A stretch of 23,263 bases of DNA from Saprolegnia diclina VS20 (GCF_000281045.1 NW_008246071.1:814142-837404), one strand, 5' to 3'. Shown: positions 1 through 11,100, numbered from the stretch's first letter. Notes: generated by a model from the sequence alone, not told the origin. Program-made: numbers and translations.

Positions 1-248
1 GACACATGGTTGTCACGTCAAAGTTGCGTAAGTTGTCGCTATCAAACGATTTTTGGCGCCAACCTTTGCATTTATTCCCTAACGCAGCTCGTAGATGGAG
101 TTGTCGACGGCGCAGCAACAACAAGCTCACTCTGTAGTCTTCTCAGGGCACCAACAGCGAGCCGCACACCCAGGAGATCGTAGTCCTTGGGTAGTACTCG
201 TAGTAAAAGCACTCGTCGTTATAATCAAATCCTGACCTTATTCCTATT

Positions 249-1316
249 CTATGACACGTAGAGCACTCGCCCGTCGCGCGACAGTCGGCGGCCGTCGTCG
301 CTCCTCGTTGTTTCGACTTCATAGTCGTCCAACGGGCCTGGCGAGAGCAAATGAACGGGCGTTGGGGGTTGCATCTCGTCGACACCGGCGGCTTCGTCGG
401 GCTTTGGGTACGCGGCTTTGAACCAATCGAGCGCGAGGAGCGCACCGAGACCGCACGGAAGGAGAAAGTTGATGATGTGAAAAATGTACCGCCAATGCCC
501 CGACTTGGCCCTGGACCCGCCCGACGACCGCGTGCGATTGCGCTTCAAGTTGTTGGTCGCTTGTCGGAACGTCCAGTCGAGGCGCTTGACAAGGAACGGG
601 ACGCAGAAGAAGACAAAGAGCGCAATCAAGAGCAGAATGAACCACTGGACGCGGCGCATGGCCCGCTGCCGAGCAAGCGGCCACCGGTTGATGGAGCGAC
701 GGAGGAAGATGTAGACGCAGATGAGCGAGCCGCCGGCGAGGATCGCGGCGAGCGCATCAAAGACAACCGTGGTGCTCACGATCCAGCAAAAGACGCTGTG
801 GGTTGCCGTGGGCGAGAGGCTCGTAAAGAAGACTACGACGACGTACACGGCCGTGAGGCCATACACGAGCTTGGAGTAGCCGACGACGATCCTGCGCATG
901 TGGGTGCGCGATTGGCGTGCCAAGAGGTGGTGGTACGCAATGCTCGTGTAGAGCTCAAAGGACGCGACGAGCACCCACAGCTCGAGCGAGAGGAGGAACG
1001 CGTCAGCGAGTACTTGGAGCGGAATGTTCTTGGTGTGCTGGCAGCTCCGGCGGTAGCGTCGCAGAGTGCTGTTGGGATCACTGGAAGCAGCGTCGTTGTC
1101 GTTGTCGAACGACCTTTCTTCAAAGTACATGAAGACGATGCTGAAGAAGCTCCAGAGCATGAGCGAGAGAAACATGGAGAAGGTCACGTAGAGCGGCGGC
1201 GCCGAGAGCACGCCGCGGCGGTGCTTGACGTAGAGCGCGAGCAGCACGAGGGCCGCGAGCCCGAGGAGGCTTCCGGACGCGACGTAATCGACCGTGTCAA
1301 AGAGGTCCATGTCCAT
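249..1316 (-). CDS. Seven-transmembrane protein, receptor-like, unassigned family
   Basis: A single-exon frame encodes about 355 residues. Seven hydrophobic segments can be seen at roughly residues 12-30, 42-64, 100-123, 147-165, 173-204, 225-245 and 283-300. They are joined by basic loops (HMRR, RRSINRWPLARQRAMRR), and a soluble acidic, Pro-rich C-tail of about 50 residues follows. The loop between segments 2 and 3 is long and polar and holds an N-S-T sequon. The start was placed at MDMDLF, just before the first membrane segment. The same frame stays open for about 149 codons upstream (to 1763), but that stretch is low in hydrophobic pattern and looks non-coding. The topology fits a GPCR-like or TOM1/THH1-like 7TM protein; I see no family-defining motif, so the function is unknown. 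It is divergent from the RCC1/BTB gene. Confidence 0.78.
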   Translation of the reverse strand: MDMDLFDTVDYVASGSLLGLAALVLLALYVKHRRGVLSAPPLYVTFSMFLSLMLWSFFSIVFMYFEERSFDNDNDAASSDPNSTLRRYRRSCQHTKNIPLQVLADAFLLSLELWVLVASFELYTSIAYHHLLARQSRTHMRRIVVGYSKLVYGLTAVYVVVVFFTSLSPTATHSVFCWIVSTTVVFDALAAILAGGSLICVYIFLRRSINRWPLARQRAMRRVQWFILLLIALFVFFCVPFLVKRLDWTFRQATNNLKRNRTRSSGGSRAKSGHWRYIFHIINFLLPCGLGALLALDWFKAAYPKPDEAAGVDEMQPPTPVHLLSPGPLDDYEVETTRSDDGRRLSRDGRVLYVS

Positions 1317-2309
1317 TACTGGTCGAGCCCGAGACCCAGTACTCGGACAAATGGGTGTCGTGGAGTCTTCCAACGTCGTGGCGCCACCATGGGATTTACA
1401 CTTTCCACGGCTGTTTTTCCCATCGAATTTGTGTTTTGCTTTATATGACATACATAGAAGCAAGTCATACAATAGAAAATCGGGATGCCATGGGCGAAAC
1501 CGGCACCACTTGCCCGCAATGGAGGGGGAAAGGACGTTTAACCCAGGTGGGACAAACAAGACTGCACACATGCGAGTAATAGACAGGACGCCGTGTGTTG
1601 CATACAAAACCCAAGACAAAGCTGATGGATCAAGGAGCTGGTCAGCAGCCATCAGCACATCCTTGTGCCAAGTTGCTAGCTTTCCCACTTCCATCGAGCG
1701 AACGCGTCGAGTGTTTTGTCGACCAAAGAGAATAATACTTGCACGGCCAAGTACTGTGGCCAACGAAGCTCAAAGGATTGCTCCGAGCGACTTGCTCGCG
1801 GCTGTCCAAGGGCCGAATCAGAGCGGCGCGCTGGCAACCAAGCCAGTGGTGCACGTTTCTTACCGGTACCACGATCCATGACCACGATCACAGCTCACGA
1901 TCACCGCATCACTGGATATTTTCATTCGTTGTGCCCTCGACGCCCGAGAGCGACCTCCAAAGCACCTAATATTGACGCTTTTTGGGCCTATCGATGGAGG
2001 CACGACCTTCACGGCCATCGTGCGATGAGTTCTGAGTTGCTCCGCTAGCGTACCGGTCGCGAGAGATTTTACATTTCCTGACAGCGTCGTTGCACACAAG
2101 AGAGAACTAGAGAGAACGTAGCCCTGACTGTCGAGTGTACTACGCACGCAGGACGTTGTAAGCTAACGAAGAGTGGCGCCAGCGCAGTGATGCATGTCGA
2201 CTATGGTCACACTATTTCGATTTCACTCTAATTCATAGTTGTATTCTATTCACGTTTCCACACTATTTGCTGAAGTGCGTATCCGGTCGTGGATCCAAAA
2301 TCCGGATAG
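1317..2309. other. Divergent intergenic region between 7TM and RCC1/BTB genes
   Basis: No convincing gene is seen in these 993 bases. The longest frames (up to 195 codons on the + strand) lack domain-like composition. The region holds a minus-strand copy of the CTTGsGGTTTGTATrC motif at 1600-1615 and two CACACTATTT copies at 2208-2217 and 2259-2268, the latter 41 bases before the RCC1/BTB start. A short direct repeat, CACGATCAC, occurs twice near 1883-1905. It presumably carries both promoters. Confidence 0.6.
2208..2268 (+). promoter_or_regulatory. Two CACACTATTT boxes upstream of RCC1/BTB gene
   Basis: Two perfect copies of CACACTATTT lie at 2208-2217 and 2259-2268, 51 bases apart. The second ends 41 bases before the start codon at 2310. 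The same ten bases recur only in front of the potassium-channel gene (15209, 15414). This spacing fits an initiator-like core element. The role is inferred from position and recurrence. Confidence 0.4.
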
Positions 2310-4615
2310 ATGGAAGAAGCAGCACGCATGGGCGGAGCCGACGAGGAAGAAGTCGCGGTCTTCACCTTTGGCCAGGTACGATGCGAATACGCAGACGTTG
2401 CCATGGGCTAAGCCGAGGCCGCGCACAGAACTCGTACGGTGAGCTCGGCCACGGCGACACGACGACGCGCTTTGTGCCCACGAAGCTCGAGTTTGCCGTC
2501 GGCAAGAACATCGTCGACGTCGCTTGTGGCAACGAAAACACTGTGCTGCTCTGCAGTACGTTTCGCCGCTATGGCTATAGCTCACACGCTGGCTAGGCAA
2601 CGGCGACGTCTACGCATGCGGCTACAACGACAGGTGCGCAATTTCGCATCGAGACTATGTAGCATCGATGCTATAACGTAGCGGCCAGTGCGGCATTGGC
2701 ACTGCCCAGCGCGTCACGTCCTTTAAAGCGCTCATGGCGCTCTGCGAGAAGCAAGTCGTCAAACTCAGCGCTGGCAACGGCTGCGAACACGTCGTCGCCG
2801 TCACGGGTGCCGTCCACGTCATTATATGCAGTGCATCATGGCCTGTTAGAGACCGGCGACGTCTACACGTTTGGGTACAATGCACGGGGGCAGCTCGGCC
2901 ACGGCAACACGCAGCCGGTCGCTGTACCGACGCTGGTCGACGGCCTCGTCGGCAAGAGCGTCCTCAAAGTCTCTTGCAGCTACTTTCACACGATCGCCGT
3001 GACCGAAGACAACGAAATGTATGCGTTTGGCCGCAACGATTTCGGGCAGCTGGGCATTCCGGATGCGCTCGACAAGCAAGTGCCGACGCCAATTCCGTTC
3101 TTCAGCCGCCAAAAAGTGCTCTCGGTCGCCTGCGGGCAGTACCACAGCGTCGTCTCGCTCGGTACGTCACCGTCGCTCCCTCCGGTTCTGATGGTATCTC
3201 TGAAATAGCAAATGGCGGCGTCTATGCCTTTGGCAAAAATGACTTTGGGCAGCTCGGCGTCGAGTCGCCGGGTGTGAAAGCGTCGCCTGTCCGGATCAGT
3301 GCGCCCTTGGACACGGACGTTGTCGTGCACGTCGCGTGCGGCTATTACCACACGATGGCGCTCACCCAAGCCGGCAAGCTCTACGCATTTGGCCGCAACG
3401 ACTTTGGTCAGCTCGGGCTTGGGCACAAGCAAAACATGTACCGTCCGACGGTACATTACTACGCCAAAAATGTCGACGCTTTCGTATGGAGTGACAGGCT
3501 TACATGGTAGCTTGTCGCGACGCTGAGCGAGTTTACGATCGTCGACGTCGCGTGCGGCTGCTACCACACACTGGCGCTGCGTGACAACGGCGTCGTGTAC
3601 CCGTTCGGCCGCAACAACCACGGCCAGCTTGGCACCGACAACAACGTGGATGCTGCGCTCCCGACGTACATTGAAGCGCTTCGGGACGTCCGAGTCCGCA
3701 AGGTACTCGTCTTTTGTTCCGAGTCGCCTTGCGCTATGGGCAAGTAGATTGCCGCTGGGTTTTACCACACGGTTTGTGTCACGGGGCCCATCCAGCGGGC
3801 TCTCGCGCCAGTCGTGCGCAGCTCGCTCGGGCGCGACCTCGGCTCACTCTTAAACAACCCGAGTCGCAGCGACGTGACGTTTCTCGTCGATGACCGCCCA
3901 GTGTACGCGCACCGGTGCATTCTCATGGTGCGCTGCGAGCCGCTGGACGCAATGCTCAACGGCAGCATGCGCGAGAGCACAGCAACCGAGATTGTGCTTC
4001 CCCACACCCGCGTACGTTGACATCTACATCTTGTTCCAACAGACAATATTGTATATGGACTAGCATCCGGTGTTTGTCGCGATGCTCGAGTACATTTACA
4101 CGGACGCAGTCGTCGCGCTCGAGTACCCGGCGGCGCTCGACATTGGTTGAGCATGCTATCGATTGGTGCGTTTTGTGCTGATAGATTGATACATAGAGTT
4201 TGTGCTCGAGCTCATGGCGCTCGCCGACCAATTCCTTCTCGACAACCTCAAGCTGTACGGACATTGCTCGGTGCTAACGTCACATTTTGCAATAGAAAGT
4301 GCGAGTGGGCGATTCAAAAGAGCATCGAGCCGAGCAACATCACCAAACTGCTCGAGGTATCGACGACAATAGCGTTCCCAGACGTAGTGCCGTTCGTAGA
4401 CGGCCTACTTCCAGCACGCGCAGTACCTCAAGAAATGCTGCATCGACTTTGTCTTGGCGAATTTTGGCCTCGTCATTGCCAACCCGGTATCCGTCTGTTC
4501 TGTGTAACCCTATCCCACGACCGCTGCGTAGCACTTTGTCGAGCTGCCGCCGGACGTCATGCAAGAGATCCTGATCGCCGCGTCCCGCCGCGGCGTCATC
4601 ATCAAACCCATGTAG
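2310..4615 (+). CDS. RCC1-repeat / BTB-BACK domain protein (RCBTB-like)
   Basis: Thirteen exons: 2310-2375, 2429-2555, 2597-2633, 2682-2806, 2850-3161, 3209-3450, 3511-3702, 3748-4011, 4064-4145, 4197-4254, 4296-4356, 4400-4486, 4532-4615; 578 residues. Seven RCC1 blades are read from the repeated core FGxNxxGQLGxG (TFGQNSYGELGHGD, AFGRNDFGQLGLGH, PFGRNNHGQLGTDN and others) and the partner VACGxYHTxAL, covering about residues 15-380. A BTB domain follows (SDVTFLVDDRPVYAHRCIL, HPVFVAMLEYIYTD; about 395-500), then a BACK-like helical tail (ADQFLLDNL, CEWAIQKSIEPSNITKLLE, YLKKCCIDFVLANF). The order matches animal RCBTB1/2 and related protist proteins, in which BTB usually recruits cullin-3; a ubiquitin-ligase adaptor role is inference. 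The acceptor of the twelfth exon could instead be 4414, dropping five codons. The 3' end lies 57 bp from the convergent E2 gene. Confidence 0.92.
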
Positions 4616-4672
4616 TCGGCAAGGTGGAGCGTACGCAACATTTTTTGTCTACAATTATACCACTTGGGTTTT

Positions 4673-6192
4673 CTACTTGAGCTCCGTGAGCATCGCGATC
4701 GGGTTCTCCAGATACGCCTTCCACTTGGTCGAGAAGCGCGCCATGGTCGCGCCGTCAATGACGCGGTGGTCGCCCGACCACGAGACGTTCATGACCTTGA
4801 CGGGCACGACGCTGCCGTCGGCCGCAAAGCGCGGCAGCGTCTGGATTTTGCCGAGCGCGCCGATCGCGACCTGCGGCACCATGATGACGGGGCTCATGTA
4901 CGTGCCGCCGATCGAGCCAATGTTGGAGAGGCTAAAGGTGCCGCCCGTAAGGTCCGCGGGCCCGAGCTTGCCGTCGGCGCCGAGCTTCTGGAGACGCGCG
5001 AGGTCCTCAGCAATGTCTAGCACCGACTTGGACTCGACGTTCTTGACGTTCGGGACGAGGAGACCCTTGGGCGTGTCCATGGCCACCGAGATGTTGTGCT
5101 GCGCGTGCATCGTGATGCTCGACTCGTCCTCCGAGACGGACGCGTTGAGCACCGGGTAGTACTTGAGCGCGAGCGACGCCGCCTTGATCATGAGCGGGAG
5201 GTACGTGACCTTGACGCCGCGCGCCGACGCGATCGGCTTGAGCGTGTTGCGGAGCTCGTCGAGCGCGTTCATCTCAATCTGTTGCGGAGAGAGCAAGAGA
5301 TGAGTTATAGAATGTAGAGCGATGCGAGAGGCGTGTACCTCGTCGGCGTAGCCAAAGTGGGGCACCTTCAAGGCCGCGTTCATGGACTTGACCATCATCT
5401 TTTGAATGGCTACGGGCAAGAGATGAGACGGGAGGTGAATGGTATCACATTCGTACGCGTCACGGGCACGGTCGTGCTCTCGGTCAAAAACTCAAAGGCA
5501 GGCGTCGCCGATGCCGACGCGGGGGCCACCGACGAAGCCGACGGCGTCGCGACCGGCGCAGGAGCCGCCTTGTTCTCGGCCAAGTACTTGATGTAGTTGA
5601 GGACATCGCCCTTCAAGATGCGGTCGCCCTCAGCCGGCACGTCTTCCAAGTCAATGTTGTGCTCGCGCGCGAGACGGCGCACGGACGGCGTCGTGAGAAA
5701 CTTGCCGCCGGTCGACGGGCGCGTGATCGGGAGGCGCGCGACGGGTTCGGCAGATACCGGCGTCGGGGCCGACACGATCGGCGTCGGCGTCGGCGCGGCC
5801 TTCTTGATTGGCTCGACCTTCTTGGCCGGCGCCTTGGACTTGGGCGCGCTCGAGGCATTCTGGGCTGCCGCAACTTCGTCCGAGACGTCGAGGTCGATGA
5901 GCGCGCTCCCGACCTTGGCCATCTGACCCGGCTCGTAATGGAGCTTTGTGATCGTGCCATCGAAGCGGCTCGTGATCTCGACCGTCGCCTTGTCCGACTG
6001 CACTTCGACGAGGTTCTGGAACTGCGCGATCTTGTCGCCGGGCTTGACAAACCACTGGAGCACTTCGACCTCGGCGATGCCCTCGCCAATGTCGGAGAGC
6101 TTGAACGAGATCTCAGGCATGGCCACGGCACGGGAGCTATGGAAGCCGGCGCGGGTCGACGCGAGGAGGCTGCGGCGCAAGGTCAACATCAT
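4673..6192 (-). CDS. DBT: Branched-chain 2-oxoacid dehydrogenase E2 (dihydrolipoyl transacylase)
   Basis: Three exons (6192-5457, 5409-5339, 5278-4673) encode 470 residues. Residues 1-25 form a basic, Ser/Ala-rich mitochondrial presequence ([20 protein letters not shown]). The lipoyl domain (about 27-103) carries the acceptor lysine K68 in SDKATVEI. An Ala/Pro linker leads to the peripheral subunit-binding domain (about 165-202; [19 protein letters not shown]), which docks E1 or E3. The catalytic acyltransferase core follows with [34 protein letters not shown] and the active-site DHRVIDG (His440, Asp444). PHFGYADE and [16 protein letters not shown] mark the branched-chain rather than the pyruvate or 2-oxoglutarate type. 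The enzyme moves the acyl group from lipoate to CoA in valine, leucine and isoleucine breakdown in the mitochondrial matrix. The E1-beta subunit of the same complex starts head-to-head 670 bp away. Confidence 0.97.
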
Positions 6193-6676
6193 CGAGAGGC
6201 TGCAAAAGTAGAAATGTTCAAAACTTCGTTTGCACTTCGAATCGCCCGACGCTTTTACACTTGATGTTTGTATGCCACCACGCAACGGCCAATTAACCTG
6301 CAACAGAGAGACCTTGGGGTTTGTATACACACGGCAAGTGTGCCACCTGGCGCCTGGCGCATGTGACAGATGACTCATGACCGCTCCTGCAGTGTCGTCT
6401 GGGTGCGGCACGGTACCTCCCAGGTAACGCGGCGACCGGCCAGTCAGTAGCCGTCCAGAAACCGCTCGTAGTCGTCCTTGTCGCCCGGCCTTGCCTTGTG
6501 GCCGTGCGAGGGCGAGCGCGCCGAGGAAGGAACTCGCCCTGGAAGCCGACGGGCTTATGCAGCCGGCGCCGTGCCATGTCACAGCCTTGAAGTTCAAGGA
6601 GGCCTCCCACTGTGGCCGTACGTACGAGCTGGGTACCGAATTCCGGCGGCCGTGAGATCGACTCGTACCATACATC

Positions 6677-6697
6677 GTACATTGTACATTGTACATT
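6677..6697. repeat. Three tandem GTACATT units
   Basis: GTACATT is repeated three times head to tail without a break in the E2/E1-beta intergenic region. It may be a short microsatellite or a cluster of binding sites; its function is not known. Confidence 0.6.
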
Positions 6698-6790
6698 GCA
6701 TAGAGTGCGAAGTGAAAGCGTACGGGCAGGACGGGACGCGGGGCGGGAGGACACTCTCAAACGGCACTATCGGGCGGATGACATGGAATC

Positions 6791-6810
6791 TTCGTACTTC
6801 GAAGTACGAA
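6791..6810. repeat. 20-bp perfect palindrome in the BCKDH promoter
   Basis: TTCGTACTTCGAAGTACGAA reads identically on both strands. It lies 53 bases before the E1-beta start codon and just upstream of the Inr-like element. The symmetry suggests a site for a dimeric regulator, or a DNA cruciform; it is not a terminator for either flanking gene. Confidence 0.6.
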
Positions 6811-6818
6811 CGCTGGAG

Positions 6819-6836
6819 ATTTCACTTTGCATTTCG
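6819..6836 (+). promoter_or_regulatory. Oomycete-type initiator (Inr plus flanking element)
   Basis: ATTTCACTTTGCATTTCG resembles the established oomycete core promoter GCTCATTYYNCAWTTT: the Inr part TCACTTT is followed directly by the flanking CATTT. It lies 26 bases before the E1-beta start codon, the usual place for a transcription start in these compact genomes. Confidence 0.55.
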
Positions 6837-6862
6837 TCGTCTGTCGCACTCGACCACACACC

Positions 6863-8106
6863 ATGCTGCCCTCGACGCGCCGCCTCAGCACGCTCGCGTC
6901 CTCGACGCTCCGCCGCCAGTTCGCCTCGACGCCGCTCGTCACGGAGCGCATGAACATGTTCACGGCGCTGAACGATGCGATGCGCGTGGCCATGGAGACC
7001 GACCCGACGGCGGTCGTCTTTGGCGAGGACGTGGCGTTTGGCGGCGTCTTCCGCTGCACGGTGGACCTGAAAGAGCAGTTTGGCGAAGACCGCGTCTTCA
7101 ACTCGCCGCTCTGCGAGCAAGGTATCGCGGGCTTCGCCATCGGCTATGCGAGCATTGGCCGCACGGCGATTGCGGAAATCCAGTTTGCCGACTACATTTT
7201 TCCTGCGTTTGACCAGATTGTGAACGAAGCCGCCAAGTTCCGGTACCGCTCGGGCAACCAGTTTGACTGCGGCAAGCTCACGTTCCGTGCGCCGTACGGT
7301 GCTGTCGGCCACGGCGCGCACTACCACTCGCAGTCGCCCGAGGCGTACTTTGCGCACACGCCGGGCCTCAAGGTCGTCATTCCGCGCAACCCGACGCAGG
7401 CCAAGGGCCTCCTCCTCGCATCAATCCGCGACCCCAACCCGGTGAGCTCTCACTTCTTATTGCCGTGCTCACACCTACGCTGTAGGTTGTCTTTTTCGAG
7501 CCCAAGGCGCTCTACCGCGCGTCGGTGAGCGACGTGCCCGTCGGTGACTTTACCGTGCCCCTCGGCCAAGCCGACATTATGCGGTCGGGTACCGACATTA
7601 CGATTGTCGGCTGGGGCGCGCAGATGCGCGTCCTCGAAGACGTACGTGGCGTTATGCGCTCCACAATATATCCTGAGGCTCTTGGACTAGGCGTGCGACA
7701 TGGCCGAAGAGGCCGGTGTGAGCTGCGAGCTCATCGATCTGCAGACGATTACGCCGTGGGACGTCGACACGGTCGAGCAGTCGGTGCGCAAGACCGGTCG
7801 CCTCATCGTGTCCCATGAAGCCCCGGTACAGTGTGCATCTTGATCGCCGACGTCACCTCACTGTCTGGCTAGAAAACCGGTGGCTTTGCGTCCGAGATTG
7901 CGTCGACGATCCAAGAGCGCTGCTTCCTCAACTTGGAGGCGCCGGTCCAGCGCGTCTGCGGCTACGACACGCCGTTCCCGCTCGCGTACGAAAAGGTAAT
8001 GCTCATCTCGACCACGTCAAGTCGGTCGGACTCACTCGTTGGCTAGCTGTACCTCCCCGATGCGCTCAAGAACTTTGAGGCAATCAAGCACGCCGTCAAC
8101 TACTAG
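6863..8106 (+). CDS. BCKDHB: Branched-chain 2-oxoacid dehydrogenase E1-beta subunit
   Basis: Five exons (6863-7441, 7486-7641, 7691-7825, 7873-7995, 8047-8106) encode 350 residues. The start gives a mitochondrial presequence rich in Arg, Ser and Thr ([20 protein letters not shown]). Family blocks are continuous across the junctions: [115 protein letters not shown] and [10 protein letters not shown]. With E1-alpha (not in the window) it forms the thiamine diphosphate-dependent decarboxylase that feeds acyl groups to the lipoyl E2. GGVFRCT and HSQSPEAYF favour the branched-chain type over pyruvate dehydrogenase beta. The C-terminus AIKHAVNY is typical. It is divergent from the E2 gene and ends 42 bp from the convergent DENN gene. 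Confidence 0.97.
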
Positions 8107-8148
8107 TCGCATTGTATCTAACACCGTCCCCCGTTTAGAGTCGTCTGT

Positions 8149-11100
8149 CTAGCGCGTAGGGGTACTGGCTTGGTCGACGTCGTGCATCGCAGCTTCGCAG
8201 TACTGGCAAAAGAGCTGGGTCTGGGCAAACTCGGCGTAAAAGTGCCGGTGGCCGCTGGCCGCTGTGGCCTTTTCAAACTCTTCTTGAAGGACATCGTACG
8301 ACGACTTGGCTACACGATCCACTTGCATGAGCCATCGACGAGGCATGGTCAACGGTACATACTGGCGTGGGGCAACAGCGGAAGGGTGGTGATGGCGCCG
8401 CACAGCGTCGAGAAGAGACACTCGGTCTTGGACACGGCGAGCGAGAGCACATCGTTCTCCGCATCTGAATCCACATGTGAGAACACGAGCGAAGGAGTCG
8501 GAAATGGGGACCCGAGAGGTCGTGCCACGGGTGGGGCGGCCGCGCGGGCAGTGCGCGCATCTTGGCTTGGCAGTCGCTGAGCACCGTCTCGAGCTCGCGG
8601 CTCGTTGGAAACGGCGTCGGCGCAAACGGTGACGCAACGTCGTCAGCCTCGACGTGCACAAAGCACACGTCCGGCCACTCATCGTGTGCAAAGCCGTTGT
8701 GGACTCCAACGAGGTACGGCACGGGCGAATGTAGAAAGTCGAGCAGACTCGACGGTAGCACCGGAATGTACGTCGACTAGACACAACAATATTGTCATAT
8801 ACCATTACGACAAGACAAGACAGAGTCCTCATTTTCTTCCCTTGCGACAAGAAAGGCCGTACCTGCCACTGGAACGGCCGAAGGAGCACGACAAACGCGG
8901 CGCTCACGGCGGCGAGCTTGGCGGTCGAGTCGCTGACGATAGCGACTTGCTTCTCCAAGAGCAAATGCCCGAGCACGAGCACAATGTTGTCGGCCGAGAG
9001 GAGCGACAGCAGCACGGCAACAGTCCACTCGTCCGTGCGCGCCATTGGAAACTAGTCGAAAGAATCGCGCTTGATACAACCTTTAGGGGTCTACCTGGTA
9101 TTTGACGTCGCAATGACCGAGCCGGACGCTGGTCCAGGACCCGGCCTCGCCGACCTTCATGCTGCGGTACCGTCGCAAGAGCTACAAAAGCGTGGCATCA
9201 ACAGCCGCTGCGTGATGCCGCTGAGCGTACTTCCAAGACCGTGGACGACCCGCGACCGCGCTCCAAGCGCGCATTCGACGACGCCCGTCTTGGAGCTTTT
9301 GTCACGATGCGCTGGAAGCGGAGCTTGAGCGGACGCTTGGCCGAGTCGAGAAGACGCAACGACTCGGCAAACGCAAGGTCGCCTAGCCAAGTACACTTAC
9401 CATACATTCTTTCGCAAACCGACCACATACCAATGGGAAAGCCGTTGATAGCGACGAGAAGGTCGCCGACGCGGACGCCGGCTTTGCCCATCGACGCCTC
9501 CACCGAGTCGACAATAGCCTGGACGCGAGGTCTCGCCGCCGCTGCACTGAGGGGCAAGGCGCGTTTCTTGCCAGACGCCGACCAGCTCCGGCTGCGGTAG
9601 AAGACGCGGGGCGCCACGTCCTTTGTTGGCGGCGGCGCCATCGCACGTCGGTCGTCCGTGAGCGTCACGCTGCCATCGGGCGCCTTGGTGGCAGGCGTCG
9701 CAATTGCATCCAAGAGACGCACGTCTTTCTCCGAGAGACCTGCCTCGGACGGACCCACGTCGTCCTTGCGCTTGAGCGTCAGCCCGAGCAACGGCTGGTG
9801 CACCGTCACCTACACCAGACAACCGTGCATCTGGCACTCGAAACAGCAACGGTACGTCGACAAACGTCGGCCGGTGCAGCGCCGACTGGGCCTCGCGCGC
9901 GACTTGCCGGCTGCGCATGTCGGCTTCGATGAGCGTACGCAAAAACTAGAATGCAATTTGAGAAGAGGAAACAGCGAGTCGAGTCGACGTGGTAGTGGAG
10001 CTTGTAGAACGGGTACTTGCTCGTGACGCAGTAGCTCCGCGGCGTGAGCACGACGGGCGACTCTTCAAAGAATGCGCCGTCCTTGTCCGTGAGCGGGGAC
10101 GCCAAGATGCCGGCGAGCGAGTGAAATGTCGCATCGCGCGGCAGCGACCGCGGTTTGCTCGGCGCGACCCCATCGGCATCCGAGTCGGAGTTCATCGCGT
10201 CTAAATGGCCGCTGTCGAGCAAGAGCGGCGGGTCGTCGGCGTCCATGAGCACGGCGGCGCAGAGCCCGTAGAGCGCTTCGCCTTTCGAACCCGTGAGCCG
10301 GAATGTGTACGTCTGCGCGTTGAACGGCTACACGTCCATTCACATCAAGCAACGCTGGGCACTCGAAGAGCTGACCTCGAGGAGCTGGCGAAAGCAGCTC
10401 GCAGCGTCGCTCGTCCACTGCGAGATGAGCGACCCACGGAGGCTCTCGGCGTCGGCGACCGAGCACGAAAACGCCGGTGCGCCGACGGGGAAGCAAAACC
10501 CGCTGACTGCTTGGTCATTCAAGGGATAGACCGCCTAGCGCCAAATCTGGTTGTCTGCTGCTACCGTGAGAATACTACCGCAGGCGGGTACTGGAAGAGA
10601 ATGGCTGGCTTCCAAAAGCCGACAGGCGACTCGCCCTCGAGCACGGGCTCGATGGCCGACGACGACGCTGGGATCCCAGCGATGAAGAAATGCTCGAAAA
10701 TCCGATCGCGCTTGCCGTGGAAGCACGTGATCGACTTGGCGAGCGTCTGCAGCCGCTTCGAGCTCGACCGGTATCCTGCGTGGAACGTGCGTGCGTAGAG
10801 GAGGTTGAGCATCATGGCCTGGCCTTCCTCCTTTGCATCGTGCCGAGGCGAGAGTGAGAAGGGAGCGTGGCCAATGTCCATCGTGCTCGACCGCACCGAG
10901 CGCGTGGGCACGGTCGCCGGCGGCTGGTCCAGCAGCAGGTGCAGCGGTGGCGGCGACGTATGCCGGCCTCGGCTCGACGGACCTTGCTCGTCGTCGGTCG
11001 AGTCTTCGTCGTCGCCATCCAGGTCAAAGGATGGCAGCGTCGGGCTCAGGATCGCCGACGTCTCGTTCGGGTCGCTGACGCATCGATACATGAGCCTTCC

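Larger units (their letters stand above)
6193..6862. promoter_or_regulatory. Shared divergent promoter region of BCKDH E2 and E1-beta
   Basis: This 670-base region lies between the start codons of two subunits of one enzyme complex. It holds two copies of the CTTGsGGTTTGTATrC-like motif (6260-6275, 6313-6328), three tandem GTACATT units (6677-6697), a 20-bp perfect palindrome (6791-6810) and an oomycete-type Inr at 6821-6835. No gene-like frame is seen. Co-regulation of the pair from this region is inference from the arrangement. Confidence 0.6.

Noticed and set aside
351-1448. 365-codon + strand frame opposite the 7TM gene
   Set aside because: Its composition is almost entirely Arg/Glu/Asp/Val, as expected for the antisense of a GC-rich gene, and it has no domain. 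The minus strand gives seven clean membrane segments.
1294-1881. 195-codon + strand frame in the first intergenic region
   Set aside because: No domain, mixed low-bias composition, overlaps the 7TM start and the promoter motifs.
2986-3768. 260-codon minus frame over the RCC1 repeats
   Set aside because: It is the antisense shadow of the repeats; the + strand exons join into seven RCC1 blades.
6628-6653. Cluster of KpnI, EcoRI and EagI-like sites resembling a cloning linker
   Set aside because: The order does not match a polylinker I can name and the flanks are ordinary genomic sequence; such sites arise by chance in GC-rich DNA.
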